DNA of 64,000 nt from Marinibacterium profundimaris (GCF_002210095.1 NZ_AQQR01000002.1:372001-436000); one strand, 5' to 3'. Positions 35,448 to 45,698 are shown, counted from the stretch's first letter. Made by a program: numbers and translations. Notes: generated by a model not told the origin, from the sequence alone.

Positions 35448-36932
35448 TCAGTCGGGCCAGGTCACGCCGGTCAGGTCGGTGGCGGCGGTGGGCGCATTGG
35501 CCCAGAGCCCTTCGATCCCCGCCTTGGCCACGGTCAGCGCGGCCAGCTGGAAGAGGTAGCCGTTGACGTAATCCTCGGCGATCATCGTCTGCGCCTGGCC
35601 CAGCATCTCGGCCCGCTGGTCCGGGTCGGTGGTGGCGTCAAGCTTGGACATCAGGGCCTGGAACTCGGCATCGTCATACTGAAAGTAGTAATCCGGCCGG
35701 GCATAGATGCCGATGTCCATCGGTTCGGTATGGCTGACGATGGTGAGGCCGAAATCCTTGCCCTTGAAGACCTGTTCCAGCCATTGCGCCCATTCGAGGT
35801 TGGAAATTTCCGTCTCGATCCCCACGGCGCGGAGCTGGGCGGCGACGATCTCGCCGCCGCGGCGGGCATAAGACGGGGGCGGCAGTTTCAGCGTGGTGGT
35901 GAAACCGTCGGCAAAGCCGGCCTCGGCCAGCAGGGCCTTGGCCTTCTCGGGGTCGTAGTCGGACGTGCCGGTCAGGTCGACATAAGCCGGGTTGTGCGGC
36001 GCGAAATGCGTGCCGATGGGCGTGCCATAGCCGAACATGGCGCCGTCGATGATCGCCTGCCGGTCGATGGCATGGGCGATCGCCTCGCGGACCTTCACGT
36101 TGTCCAGCGGCGGCATCTTGTTGTTGATCGACAGGATCGTTTCGCCCTCGGTGGAGCCGACGAGCACCTGGAAGCGGGGATCGGCCTCGAACTGGGGCAG
36201 GTTTTCGGGCGCGGGGAAGCCGGTGAAGACATCGACATCCTCGGCCATCATCGCGGCGAAGGCGGCGGTGGGATCCGAGATGAACTTGAACGTGGCCGAG
36301 GCCATGGCCGGCTGGTCGCCCCAGTAATCTGGATTGCGCGTCAGCTCGATCCGGTCGCCCTGCACCCAATCGGCAAAGGTATAGGGGCCGGTGCCCACGG
36401 GGTTGGTGGTGATCGTCTCGATGCTTTCGGGCGCGACGATGACGGCGTCACCCCAGGCGAGGTTGAACAGGAACAACCCGTTGGGTTCGCTCAGGGTGAC
36501 GACCACGGTGCTGTCGTCGGGTGTCTCGACCGAGGCGATGCCGGTGAAGAGCGCCTTCTGCGCGTTCTGGCTGTCGTCGGCGCGGGCGCGGTCGAGCGAG
36601 AACTTCACGTCCTCGGAGGTCATGGCCGAGCCGTCGTGGAAGGTCACGCCCTCGCGTAGGTGGAAGGTATAGGTCAGCCCGTCGTCCGAGATCTCCCAGC
36701 TTTCGGCGAGACCGGGCACGACCGATCCGTCGCCCATGAAGCGGGTGAGGCCTTCGAAGATGTTGGTGTAGACCACCGAATCGATGGCCTGCGCCGCGGC
36801 CGAGGTCGGATCCAGATGCGGCGGTTCAAGCTGCATGGCGATGGTGATGGTGTCGCGGGCCTGGGCGGCGGTGACACCGGCCAGCAGGGCGGCCGCAGCG
36901 GCAAACCCCAGCCGCCGGGTGAAACGTGACAT
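35448..36932 (-). CDS. Peptide/nickel-type ABC substrate-binding protein (SBP_bac_5), orphan
   Basis: A 494-residue precursor with a Sec signal (RLGFAAAAALLAGVTAAQA, cleavage near residue 25). The DppA/OppA-type fold follows: LDPTSAAAQAIDSVVYTNIFEGL, FHLREGVTFHDGSAMTSEDV and the family segment VGTGPYTFADWVQGD. These proteins deliver peptides, nickel complexes, opines or other solutes to DppBCDF-type transporters. No transporter genes adjoin it, while the transporter at 21.4-24.7 kb lacks a binding protein, so they may be partners. GGGAG precedes the ATG. Confidence 0.9.
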   Translation of the reverse strand: MSRFTRRLGFAAAAALLAGVTAAQARDTITIAMQLEPPHLDPTSAAAQAIDSVVYTNIFEGLTRFMGDGSVVPGLAESWEISDDGLTYTFHLREGVTFHDGSAMTSEDVKFSLDRARADDSQNAQKALFTGIASVETPDDSTVVVTLSEPNGLFLFNLAWGDAVIVAPESIETITTNPVGTGPYTFADWVQGDRIELTRNPDYWGDQPAMASATFKFISDPTAAFAAMMAEDVDVFTGFPAPENLPQFEADPRFQVLVGSTEGETILSINNKMPPLDNVKVREAIAHAIDRQAIIDGAMFGYGTPIGTHFAPHNPAYVDLTGTSDYDPEKAKALLAEAGFADGFTTTLKLPPPSYARRGGEIVAAQLRAVGIETEISNLEWAQWLEQVFKGKDFGLTIVSHTEPMDIGIYARPDYYFQYDDAEFQALMSKLDATTDPDQRAEMLGQAQTMIAEDYVNGYLFQLAALTVAKAGIEGLWANAPTAATDLTGVTWPD

Positions 36933-37237
36933 GGTCTTACTCCCTATCGTCCTGGCCGCAGGTTCCGCGCGGCCCTTGGCGGCAGTGTTGGCAAGAACCC
37001 CTGTCCTGACAAGAGATTTGTCCCGGATCGGGTCGCCCGGCACACCGGCGCCGGAGATCAGGCCCGGGGATGGGTCCCGAAGGCGATGCCGGGGGCACAG
37101 AGCCGGCCTCACGGGAATGTTGAGGCGGCGCGGGATGCCGGATGGGCCCGGACGCGCTATGATAAGGTGCAGGACTATATGTGACCGCCGCCCAGACCCG
37201 CGCCCTTGCAGGCGCGTCCCGGGCAAGGGAGATCCTT
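36933..37237. other. Divergent gap between the binding protein and the Tat protein, no gene seen
   Basis: Roughly 300 bases, GC-rich, with several short GGGATG/CATCCC-like words but no long stem. A TATGAT at 37158-37163 could be a -10 for the plus-strand gene but lacks a clear -35. GGGAG precedes the start at 37238. A longer in-frame reading from 37181 is possible but would place the Tat motif 25 residues in. Confidence 0.35.
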
Positions 37238-37720
37238 ATGACCGCACCGTTCTACAACCGCCGTTCCTTTCTGATCACCGCCGGGCTGGCCGGCGCCGGG
37301 GCCCTGCAGTGGCCGATCGGCGCGCTGGCGCAGGCCTATCAGCCGACGCAGACCATGCGCGGCGGGGCCAACAATTACCGACCGGGCGCGCCCCTTGTCG
37401 ACAAGCTGGGCAACGGATTCTTCGTGCGCGGAAAGGTGCTGCGCGCGGGGGACGGGGCGCCGCTGCGCAACGTCCGCATCCAGATCTGGGCCGCCACGAC
37501 GCTGGGCGGCGAGCGCGAGCCGCGCAACCATGGCTCTGTCCTGACCGGGGAGGGCGGGCAGTTCGAGCTGGAGATGGAGCAGATCGTGCCGAACTTCGGG
37601 CAGCCGCATGCGCACCTGGCTTATGACGATGCCGATTTCAAAACCGTCTTCCTGCGCCCGGTGATGCCGTCGGCCAGCGATACCTCGGTCACCGCGGATT
37701 TCGTGCTGGCGCCGGCCTGA
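37238..37720 (+). CDS. Tat-exported intradiol dioxygenase-like protein
   Basis: A 160-residue protein with a twin-arginine signal (NRRSFLITAGLAGAGAL, cleavage near residue 32). The mature beta-sandwich domain resembles the catalytic domain of intradiol ring-cleavage dioxygenases: FFVRGKVLRAGDGAPLRNV, VRIQIWAATTLGG, GQPHAHLAYDDADF. At about 130 residues it is much shorter than protocatechuate dioxygenase, and the four Tyr/His iron ligands cannot all be assigned; one HxH-like QPHAHLAY is present. It sits four bases before a haem-b membrane protein gene, suggesting a periplasmic redox pair. The activity is not established. Confidence 0.7.
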   Translation: MTAPFYNRRSFLITAGLAGAGALQWPIGALAQAYQPTQTMRGGANNYRPGAPLVDKLGNGFFVRGKVLRAGDGAPLRNVRIQIWAATTLGGEREPRNHGSVLTGEGGQFELEMEQIVPNFGQPHAHLAYDDADFKTVFLRPVMPSASDTSVTADFVLAPA

Positions 37721-37724
37721 TCCC

Positions 37725-38357
37725 GTGACCGGACGGACCTGGAACGTGCCCCTGGCCTGGGGCGCGGTGCTGGCCGTGATGATCGTGCCGGTGGTGCTGG
37801 CGGCGTTCAACCCCTGGCTGGCCTATCGCAATGCCGCCTATATCGTCGGCGGCTTCGCCGGGATCCTCTGCCTGTCTCTCATGCTGCTGCAGCCGTTGCT
37901 GGCGGCGGGCTACCTGCCGGGGCTGTCGCCCGTCGCGGCGACCCGCTGGCACCGGAGGATCGGCACCCTGCTGGTGGCCTTCGTGGCGGTGCATGTGGGC
38001 GGGCTTTACCTGACATCGCCGATGGACACGGTCGACGTGCTGCTGTTGCGCGCGCCGACGCCGTTTTCGGTACATGGCTTCCTGGCGATGTGGGGGATCG
38101 TGATCACCGCCCTGCTGGTGGTCTTGCGCCGCCGGCTGGGCCTGCCGCCGGGACTGTGGCGCTGGCTGCACAACGCGCTGGCGCTGGGCGTGGTGGTGAC
38201 CACCTGCATCCACGCCGCCCGGATCGAGGGCGCGATGGGCGCAGCATCGAAGGCGGTCCTGCTGGCGGCGGTCCTGATGGCCACGCTGGCCGCGCTGCTG
38301 GACCTGCGGCTGCTCCGGCCTATCGTCCTCAAACGTCGGGCCCGTCAGGGGTTTTGA
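37725..38357 (+). CDS. Ferric reductase-like haem-b transmembrane protein
   Basis: A 210-residue inner-membrane protein with six predicted spans and histidines placed for haem b (RWHRRIGTLLVAFVAVHVGGL near 80-100; WRWLHNALALGVVVTTCIHAAR near 145-165). It resembles the ferric-reductase-like membrane domain of MsrQ/YedZ. These proteins carry electrons across the membrane to a periplasmic partner, here probably the Tat protein encoded four bases upstream. The start is a GTG without a clear ribosome site, consistent with translational coupling. A terminator follows. Confidence 0.78.
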   Translation: MTGRTWNVPLAWGAVLAVMIVPVVLAAFNPWLAYRNAAYIVGGFAGILCLSLMLLQPLLAAGYLPGLSPVAATRWHRRIGTLLVAFVAVHVGGLYLTSPMDTVDVLLLRAPTPFSVHGFLAMWGIVITALLVVLRRRLGLPPGLWRWLHNALALGVVVTTCIHAARIEGAMGAASKAVLLAAVLMATLAALLDLRLLRPIVLKRRARQGF

Positions 38358-38363
38358 CGGTTG

Positions 38364-38385
38364 AAGCCCGGTTGCATCGGGCTTT
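38364..38385 (+). terminator. Terminator after the haem-b protein gene
   Basis: Arms AAGCCCG and CGGGCTT with a 7-base loop, ending TTT, seven bases after the stop codon and 30 bases before the glpD start. Confidence 0.65.
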
Positions 38386-38415
38386 ACACAGGTCCGGACC
38401 GATGGGAGCAGGCGC

Positions 38416-39986
38416 ATGGACGACATATTTGTCATCGGAGGCGGCATCAACGGCTGCGGCATCGCGCGCGACGCGGTGGGTCGCGGCCTGTCGGTGACCC
38501 TGGCCGAGAAGAGCGACCTGGCACAGGCGACCTCTTCGGCGTCGACCAAGCTGTTCCACGGCGGGCTGCGCTACCTCGAGTATTTCGAGATCCGGCTGGT
38601 GCGCGAGGCCCTGCAGGAGCGTGAGACGCTGCTGAAGGCGATGCCGCATATCTCGTGGCCGATGCGCTTCGTGCTGCCGCTGAGCCCGGAGATGCGGTTC
38701 GATACGGAAACCCCGGCGGCGAAGCTGCTGAATTCGGTGATGCCCTGGATGAAGGGCCGCCGGCCCAGCTGGATGATCCGGGCGGGGCTGATGCTGTACG
38801 ACAATCTCGGCGGGCGCGAGATCCTGCCGGGCACCAAGCGGCTGGATCTGACGCAGGATCCGGCGGGGAAACCGTTGCAGGACCGCTTTCAGCAGGCGTT
38901 CGAATATTCCGATTGCTGGGTGCAAGATGCGCGGCTGGTCGTCCTGAACGCCCGTGACGCCGAGGCGCGCGGCGCGAAGATCATGACCCGGACCGAGGTG
39001 GTTTCGACCCATCGCGCGGCCGATCACTGGGAGATCACCTGCCGCGATGCCGACGGAGAGGAGACCACGCACCAGGCGCGGCTGCTGGTCAATGCCGGCG
39101 GCCCCTGGGCGGCGGATGTGCTGGGCCGTGTGGCCCATGTGAACACCGCCGAGAAGGTGCGGCTGGTGCGCGGCAGCCATATCGTGACGAAGCGGCTTTT
39201 CGACCACGACCGCGCGTATTTCTTCCAGGGCACCGACGGGCGGATCATCTTCGCCATCCCCTATGAACAGGATTTCACCCTGATCGGCACCACCGACCGC
39301 GATCACCCCGATCCGCAGACGCCCGCCGAATGCACCGATGCCGAGGCCGATTACCTGCTGGCCTTCGCCTCGGATTACTTCCGCAAGCCGGTGACGCGCG
39401 ACGACATCGTCTGGCGCTATTCCGGGGTGCGGCCTCTGTACGACGACGGCGCGACCTCGGCCACGGCGGCGACGCGGGATTACGTGCTGACGCTGGAAAC
39501 CACCGCAGCGCCGCTGCTGTCGGTCTTCGGCGGCAAGATCACCACCTACCGGCGGCTGGCGGAATCGGCGCTGGAAAAGATCGGAAGCGTCCTGCCGGTG
39601 GCCAAGGGCAGCTGGACCGCCGGTGTCGCGCTGCCGGGCGGTGACATCGCGGTGCGCGACGTGCCGGGCGCGGTCACCGCGCTGTGCGACCGCTACCCGT
39701 TCCTGGACCCGGCCGAAGCGCTGCGGCTGTTCCGGACCCATGGCACGCAGGTTGGCGACATCTTTGGCGACGCGGCCACGCGCGACGACCTGGGCCGCGA
39801 TTTCGGCGGCGGGCTGAGCGAGGCCGAGGTCACGTGGCTCATGGACCGTGAATATGCCTGCGCGGCCGAGGACATCCTGTGGCGCCGTACCAAGCTGGGC
39901 CTGCGGCTGTCGGAGGACGAGGCCGCGGCCCTGGGCGCCTGGATGGCGGACCGGCGGGCCGGACAGCGGGAAGAGGAGAGGACCAA

Positions 39987-39990
<4 letters not shown>
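38416..39990 (+). CDS. glpD: Aerobic glycerol-3-phosphate dehydrogenase
   Basis: A 524-residue FAD enzyme that oxidises glycerol 3-phosphate to dihydroxyacetone phosphate at the inner membrane, passing electrons to ubiquinone. Features: dinucleotide motif [20 protein letters not shown] at residues 5-25, [16 protein letters not shown] (substrate/FAD contact), [17 protein letters not shown] and a C-terminal helical domain. GGGAG precedes the ATG. It overlaps glpK by four bases (ATGA). No glpR or glpF homologue is in the window, so glycerol uptake and control lie elsewhere. Confidence 0.94.
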
Positions 39991-41465
<1,475 letters not shown>

Positions 41466-41573
41466 GGCCCGGGCCAGACCTCCCCACCGACCACCGCCTC
41501 CGCGACACACCGTCCCCGGTGCCCCTCTCCCCTGCGGACCAGCCGCGACACGGCCGGCCCCGGATGCGCCGCC

Positions 41574-41605
41574 CCCCTGTCTTCACCTTTGCACAAATAC
41601 CTCAT
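41574..41605 (-). repeat. GAGGTATTT interspersed repeat, copy 3
   Basis: Read on the minus strand: GATGAGGTATTTGTGCAAAG then GTGAAGACAGGGG. It lies between convergent glpK and idi, in the orientation of idi and downstream of it. Confidence 0.7.
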
Positions 41606-41650
41606 CCCCCGGCCGCCCCCGGGCACCGTCCGCGCAGACAAGGACACCGC

Positions 41651-41683
41651 GCCCCTGTCTTCTTCTTGGACAAAATACTCCAG
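41651..41683 (-). repeat. GAGGTATTT interspersed repeat, copy 4 (diverged)
   Basis: Read on the minus strand: CTGGAGTATTTTGTCCAAGA then AGAAGACAGGGGC. It is 32 bases past the idi stop, in idi orientation. The rest of the glpK-idi gap (41466-41573) is low-complexity CCGCC-rich sequence with no gene. Confidence 0.65.
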
Positions 41684-41715
41684 AGCCCGGCCAGCGACCC
41701 GCACGACGCCCGAGG

Positions 41716-42234
41716 TCAGCGCCCTCCGAGGATTCCGTCCAGGTGCCGGTCCAGGTAGATCCTCAGCCAGGGTGTGAAGCGCTCCGGTGCCGCGGCGATT
41801 TCGGATTGCAGCGCGGGCAATGTGCTCCACCGTATGTCCATCACCTCGTCGGGGTTCGGCACCGGCGCCAGATCCGCGCCGGCCTCGGCGACGAAGACAT
41901 CCACCACTTCGTGCTCGACCATGCCGCCGCCGACACTGGCCCGGTACTCAAGCTGCTCCCGGAACTCCGGCGAAAGCCCGGCAATGCCCAGCTCTTCCTC
42001 CAGCCGCCGCAGGGCGCAATCGCGCGGGGCCTCGTCCCAGTGGGGATGGGTGCAGCAGGTGTTCGCCCAGAGCCCGGGGGTGTGGTACTTGCCCATCGCG
42101 CGGCGCTGCAGCAGGATCTCCTCTCCCTTCCGGACAAAGACCGACACGGCCTTGTGACGCAGCCCGGCGACATGGGCATGCAGCTTGTCGACCGGGGCAA
42201 GGCGGTCGTCGATCCAGGCGGGAATTTGCGTCAT
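41716..42234 (-). CDS. idi: Isopentenyl-diphosphate delta-isomerase, type 1
   Basis: A 172-residue Nudix-fold enzyme that interconverts IPP and DMAPP for isoprenoid synthesis. The catalytic cysteine lies in WANTCCTHPHWDE and the metal-binding glutamates in RRLEEELGI; the metal-ligand histidine pattern KLHAHVAG / RHKAVSVFV near residue 25 also fits. The MTQIPAWID start is preferred to a longer frame because family members begin here. The ribosome site is weak. It is convergent with glpK. Confidence 0.88.
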   Translation of the reverse strand: MTQIPAWIDDRLAPVDKLHAHVAGLRHKAVSVFVRKGEEILLQRRAMGKYHTPGLWANTCCTHPHWDEAPRDCALRRLEEELGIAGLSPEFREQLEYRASVGGGMVEHEVVDVFVAEAGADLAPVPNPDEVMDIRWSTLPALQSEIAAAPERFTPWLRIYLDRHLDGILGGR

Positions 42235-42400
42235 GCGCGGGCAGATAGGGGGCATTGGCGGTCAAGGCAAGGCCGGTTGCCCTGCGCAGGGCAGGGCCCC
42301 CCGGGGCGGTTTGCCGCGCGGGTGATCCTCCGAAGGTGCCGTTGACTCTGTGGCGGCGGGCCATACAACTTTGCCAAGAACGATTAAGGAGTGAGGACAC

Positions 42401-42823
42401 ATGCATCGCATCGTTGCAACCGTGATCGCCGGCCTGCTGGCCGCGCCGGTCCTGGCAGCTGAACACGAGACCGGTGACGCCGCCGCCGGCGAGAAGGATT
42501 TCCGCAAGTGCAAGGCGTGCCACGAGATCGTCGCCGACAACGGAGACGTGATCGTGAAGGGCGGCAAGACCGGCCCGAACCTTTACGGTGTGATCGGCCG
42601 ACCCGTCGCGGGGACCGATTTCAACTATGGCGACTCGATCGTGGCCGTGGGCGAAACCGGCGCGGTCTGGGACTTCGACAACTTTACCGCCTATGTCGAG
42701 GATCCGAGCGCCTGGCTGGAAGAACAGCTGGACGACAGCTCGGCCCGGTCGAAGATGGCATTCAAGCTGCGCAGCGGCGGCGATGACATCTATGCGTACC
42801 TGGTGAGCGTGTCGGGCGAATAA
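42401..42823 (+). CDS. Class I c-type cytochrome (c2/c550-like)
   Basis: A 140-residue precursor with a Sec signal (HRIVATVIAGLLAAPVLAA, cleavage near residue 20). The haem site is Cys37-Lys-Ala-Cys40-His41. The probable sixth ligand is Met119 in SKMAF, in the loop position of cytochromes c2. It would carry electrons in the periplasm, for example from the bc1 complex to an oxidase or reaction centre. It is monocistronic, with its own strong terminator. The precise c2/c550/cy type cannot be decided from sequence alone. Confidence 0.9.
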   Translation: MHRIVATVIAGLLAAPVLAAEHETGDAAAGEKDFRKCKACHEIVADNGDVIVKGGKTGPNLYGVIGRPVAGTDFNYGDSIVAVGETGAVWDFDNFTAYVEDPSAWLEEQLDDSSARSKMAFKLRSGGDDIYAYLVSVSGE

Positions 42824-42850
42824 GCCCCGCCCTGTCGGGAGTGACCCAGG

Positions 42851-42875
42851 ACGGCCGCGGCAGTTCCGCGGCCGT
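42851..42875. terminator. Terminator between convergent cytochrome c and peptidase genes
   Basis: Perfect 10-bp arms ACGGCCGCGG and CCGCGGCCGT with a 5-base loop, followed by TGT on the plus strand. Confidence 0.75.
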
Positions 42876-42889
42876 TGTCGTATGAGCTC

Positions 42890-43903
42890 TCAGCCGTTCA
42901 GCTCTGACCAGCAGGGCAGCAGGTCGCCCGGTTCGGGCCGGGCGTGGTAGATGGCGCGCGCGATGGCGCGGGCCAGGCACAGCGCGGCGGCATGGCAGAT
43001 CTGGTCAAGCAGCCGGGCACCGGGCGCGACCGGCCGGGCGCCGGTCGACAGGCCGAAGACCAGGTCGCCGTCGCCGGGGGCATGGGCCGGCACTGTGGCG
43101 CGCCCGATGCCGTCATGGGCGGCGATCGACAGGCGCTGGCATTCGGCCTTGGTCAGATCCGCGTCGGTGCCCACGATGGCAATGGTGGTATTGGCACGCT
43201 CGCTGGCGCCGGTCCTGAAGGCGCGCATCTTGCGGCTGTCAAGCACGCGGCCCAGGCCCGAGGCCGGGTCGGGGCCCAGCCCGCCGAATTCCCCGTCGAT
43301 TTCGAAGGGCGCGGCCCAGAAATGCCGGTCGCCGGGCGTGGTGACCGCGCCCATCGGGTTGCTGACCACCAGCGCGCCCACGGTATGCCCGCTGTCCAGC
43401 ACCAGCGACGCCGACCCCAGCCCGCCCTTCACCATCGCGGTCAGCGCCCCGGTTCCCGCGCCTGCGGTGCCCAGGCCGAAATCGGGCCGCGCGGCCTCCA
43501 GCGCGGCGCGGCCAAGGTCGGGATAGGGCGTCGCGTCCCAGTCCTTGGCGCCGCCGTTGAGCAGGTCGAAGATGATCGCCCCGGGCACAAGCGGGATCAC
43601 CGCCGGGCCGATGCGAAAGCCGCGCCCCTGTGCGCGCAGCCCGGCCATCACCCCGCCGCAGGCATCAAGCCCGTAGGCCGAGCCGCCCGACAGCACCAGC
43701 GCGTCGACCTGCGCCACCGACTTGTCGGGCGCCAGAAGGTCGGTTTCGCGCGTGCCGGGGCCGCCGCCCATCACGTGGACCGAGGCGGTGAAGGGGGCAT
43801 CGGCGGTCAGCACGGTGGTGCCGGATTTCAGTGTGGCATCGGCGGCATTGCCGACCTTCAGGCCGGCGATGTCGGTGATCAGGTTCTTCGGTCCGGGGTG
43901 CAT
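42890..43903 (-). CDS. P1/S58 family peptidase (DmpA-like aminopeptidase)
   Basis: A 337-residue Ntn-type hydrolase of the DmpA/L-aminopeptidase D-Ala-esterase family. The precursor self-cleaves before a nucleophilic Ser/Thr; here Asn238-Thr239 in ERANTTIAIVGTD is the expected site, giving alpha and beta chains of about 238 and 99 residues. Other family blocks are LSGGSAYGLDACGGV and GTAGAGTGALTAMVKGG. There is no signal peptide, so it is cytoplasmic. It could act on short or beta-peptides. Gene context (SDR upstream, cytochrome downstream) gives no further hint. Confidence 0.88.
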   Translation of the reverse strand: MHPGPKNLITDIAGLKVGNAADATLKSGTTVLTADAPFTASVHVMGGGPGTRETDLLAPDKSVAQVDALVLSGGSAYGLDACGGVMAGLRAQGRGFRIGPAVIPLVPGAIIFDLLNGGAKDWDATPYPDLGRAALEAARPDFGLGTAGAGTGALTAMVKGGLGSASLVLDSGHTVGALVVSNPMGAVTTPGDRHFWAAPFEIDGEFGGLGPDPASGLGRVLDSRKMRAFRTGASERANTTIAIVGTDADLTKAECQRLSIAAHDGIGRATVPAHAPGDGDLVFGLSTGARPVAPGARLLDQICHAAALCLARAIARAIYHARPEPGDLLPCWSELNG

Positions 43904-43928
43904 TCGGCTCTCTTCGGGGCTTGGGGAC

Positions 43929-43981
43929 CGCGGCCCCGGGCGGGGCCGCGTATGAGGTTTTGCGCCTGCTGACGCAGGCGC
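43929..43981 (-). terminator. Two tandem hairpins between the SDR and peptidase genes
   Basis: Stem 1: CGCGGCCCC/GGGGCCGCG (43929-43950). Stem 2: GCGCCTGC/GCAGGCGC (43962-43981). Both are perfect with 4-base loops. On the minus strand they lie after the SDR stop and before the peptidase start, so the two genes are probably separate transcripts. Confidence 0.6.
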
Positions 43982-44003
43982 GGGGGGCGCCCCTTCGGGG
44001 TGC

Positions 44004-44744
44004 TCAGATGCAGCGGCCGCCGTCGACCTCCATGGCGACGCCGGTGACCATGCTGGCCTCGTCCGAACACAGGTAGCAGGCGGCGTTGGCGATGTCTTCG
44101 GGCGTCGAAAACCGGCCCAGAGGGATGGTGGACAGGAATTTCGCGCGCATCTCGGGCGTGTCCTCGCCCAGGAAGCTCTTGAGCAGCGGGGTTTCCCCGG
44201 CGACCGGGTTCACGGCGTTGACGCGGATGCCCTCGGGCGCCAGTTCGACGGCCATGGTGCGGGTCGCAGTGATCATCCAGCCTTTCGAGGCATTGTACCA
44301 GTTCAGCCGCGGCCGGGGCGAGACGCCGGCGGTCGAGGCGACATTCAGGATGGCGCCGCTTTTCCGGGATTTCATGTGCGGCACCAGGTATTTGGCCGTC
44401 AGGTAGACGGATTTCACGTTGACCGCCATGACCCGGTCGAAATCCTCTTCCGAGACATCCTCCATCGGGGTCGGCAGATGCGTGACCCCGGCGTTGTTGA
44501 CCAGGATATCGACATGGCCCAGCCCTTTCAGGGCGGCCTTGGCCAGCGCCTCCACGCTTGGCCCATAGGCCACGTCGACCGTGTGCGCGACCCCGCCGAC
44601 CTCCTGCGCGATCTCGCGCGCGGCCTCGGTGTCGATGTCGGCGATCATGACCTTCGCCCCCTCGGCGGCGAACTTGCGCGCGATGCCCGCGCCAAAGCCC
44701 GAGCCGCCCCCGGTGATGATCGCTGTCTTGTCCTGCAGGCGCAT
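44004..44744 (-). CDS. Short-chain dehydrogenase/reductase
   Basis: A 246-residue classical SDR: cofactor loop TGGGSGFGAGIA near residue 11, NNAG at 83-86, catalytic Ser137, Tyr150 and Lys154 (YNASK). Asp36-Asp38 after the second strand (IADID) favours NAD(H) over NADP(H). It resembles glucose-1-dehydrogenase/3-oxoacyl-ACP reductase-like SDRs; the substrate is not indicated. GGGAGG precedes the ATG. Confidence 0.87.
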   Translation of the reverse strand: MRLQDKTAIITGGGSGFGAGIARKFAAEGAKVMIADIDTEAAREIAQEVGGVAHTVDVAYGPSVEALAKAALKGLGHVDILVNNAGVTHLPTPMEDVSEEDFDRVMAVNVKSVYLTAKYLVPHMKSRKSGAILNVASTAGVSPRPRLNWYNASKGWMITATRTMAVELAPEGIRVNAVNPVAGETPLLKSFLGEDTPEMRAKFLSTIPLGRFSTPEDIANAACYLCSDEASMVTGVAMEVDGGRCI

Positions 44745-44966
44745 TTGGGTCTCCCTCCCTCTCTCCTGCGGGGACGATAGACCACGAGGCGAAAGCGGGG
44801 CCAACGGTTTTTCTCTGGGCCCGTGGATGGGAAATCAAGGGCTTGGCACGAGAGACGGGGCGCGAGGATCGCCATCCCGCGATGAGGGCAGCGGGAGGAT
44901 GCGGTGGGGATGCCACTGGTTCGGGCACCAATCGCGACGGGCGGGTGCGCCCGGCCGAAACCCGGT

Positions 44967-45386
44967 TCAGTCGTCCTGCACCTTGCCGCGCAGGGCCTTG
45001 ACCGATCCGCGCTGCTTCTTCGCCTCGATCCGGCGGCGCTGCGAGGCGCGGGTGGGTTTCGTGGCGATGCGGCGCTTGGGGGCGACCAGCGCCTTGCGGA
45101 TCAGCTCGGCCAGACGCTCGCGCGCGATCTCGCGGTTGCGGGCCTGGCTGCGGGTCTCGTCGCAGAAGAGCACCAGAGCACCTTCCTGCGTCCAGCGCCG
45201 CCCGGCCAGCCGCCGCAGCCGCGCCTTCACCGGCGGCGTCAGCGCGGGCGAGCGTTCCGCTTCAAAGCGCAGCTCCACCGCGGTGGAGACCTTGTTGACG
45301 TTCTGACCGCCGGGGCCGCTGGCGCGGACGAATTGCTCGGTCAGCTCCCAGTCTTCCAGCGCGATCTTGTCGGTTATCCGCAACAT
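44967..45386 (-). CDS. arfB: Peptidyl-tRNA hydrolase ArfB (ribosome rescue)
   Basis: A 139-residue release-factor-like protein that frees ribosomes stalled at mRNA ends. The catalytic loop ASGPGGQNVNKVSTAVELRF holds the GGQ. The C-terminus is the basic tail (RRIATKPTRASQRRRIEAKKQR) that occupies the empty mRNA channel. The MLRITDKIAL start matches ArfB proteins; an ATG six codons upstream is an alternative. The long open frame further upstream crosses a terminator and is not coding. Confidence 0.92.
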   Translation of the reverse strand: MLRITDKIALEDWELTEQFVRASGPGGQNVNKVSTAVELRFEAERSPALTPPVKARLRRLAGRRWTQEGALVLFCDETRSQARNREIARERLAELIRKALVAPKRRIATKPTRASQRRRIEAKKQRGSVKALRGKVQDD

Positions 45387-45517
45387 GGGGCCGTCATACG
45401 CCATTGTCGGCGGCGGAAAAAGCGGTCCGCGACCGGGGAGGGGGCAAGCCGGGCACGCCTGCCCGAAAAGGCCGCATGGGCCGGGCGCGTGGACCAGTGA
45501 TTCAAGGTGCTTCAGGG

Positions 45518-45585
45518 GAAGTGATCCGAGGAAAGCGATCAAGGGAAATTCGGCCAAGGAAAGTGACCAAAGGAAAACGACCCGG
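45518..45585. repeat. 14-bp degenerate tandem repeat
   Basis: Five units each beginning GAAA or GAAG (45518, 45531, 45545, 45559, 45573), best seen as GAAAGTGACCAAAG and GAAAGCGATCAAGG. The period is 13-14 bases. It lies between the small-RNA terminator and arfB, in otherwise GC-rich sequence. The rest of 45387-45517 shows no gene. Confidence 0.5.
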
Positions 45586-45589
45586 ATAC

Positions 45590-45625
45590 AAAAAGGGCCG
45601 CCCGGTTCGCCGGACGGCCCTTCGA
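45590..45625 (-). terminator. Intrinsic terminator of the small transcript
   Basis: On the minus strand, GGGCCGTCCGG, a CGAA loop, CCGGGCGGCCC (one G-T wobble), then TTTTT. This is the best textbook terminator in the window, and it separates the small-transcript region from arfB. Confidence 0.85.
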
Positions 45626-45698
45626 AAGCTAGGGAGGTGGGTCGGTCAGAGCCGGACAGTGTCCGGATCATCCGTCGGACCAACCGCCAAGGACTGCC

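Noticed and set aside
44385-44402. CAGGTATTTGGCC, similar to the interspersed repeat core
   Set aside because: It lies within the SDR coding sequence, is shorter than the family core and lacks the AAG-GAAGACAGGG right half, so chance is more likely.
44829-44850. GGGAAATCAAGGGCTTGG, similar to the core of the palindromic repeat
   Set aside because: No palindrome is found at the required 28-base distance and the GGCGGATTTACC block is missing.
44967-45683. A 238-residue version of ArfB with a long N-terminal extension
   Set aside because: The extension runs through a textbook terminator and the tandem repeat and has no similarity to ArfB, which normally begins just before the GGQ domain.
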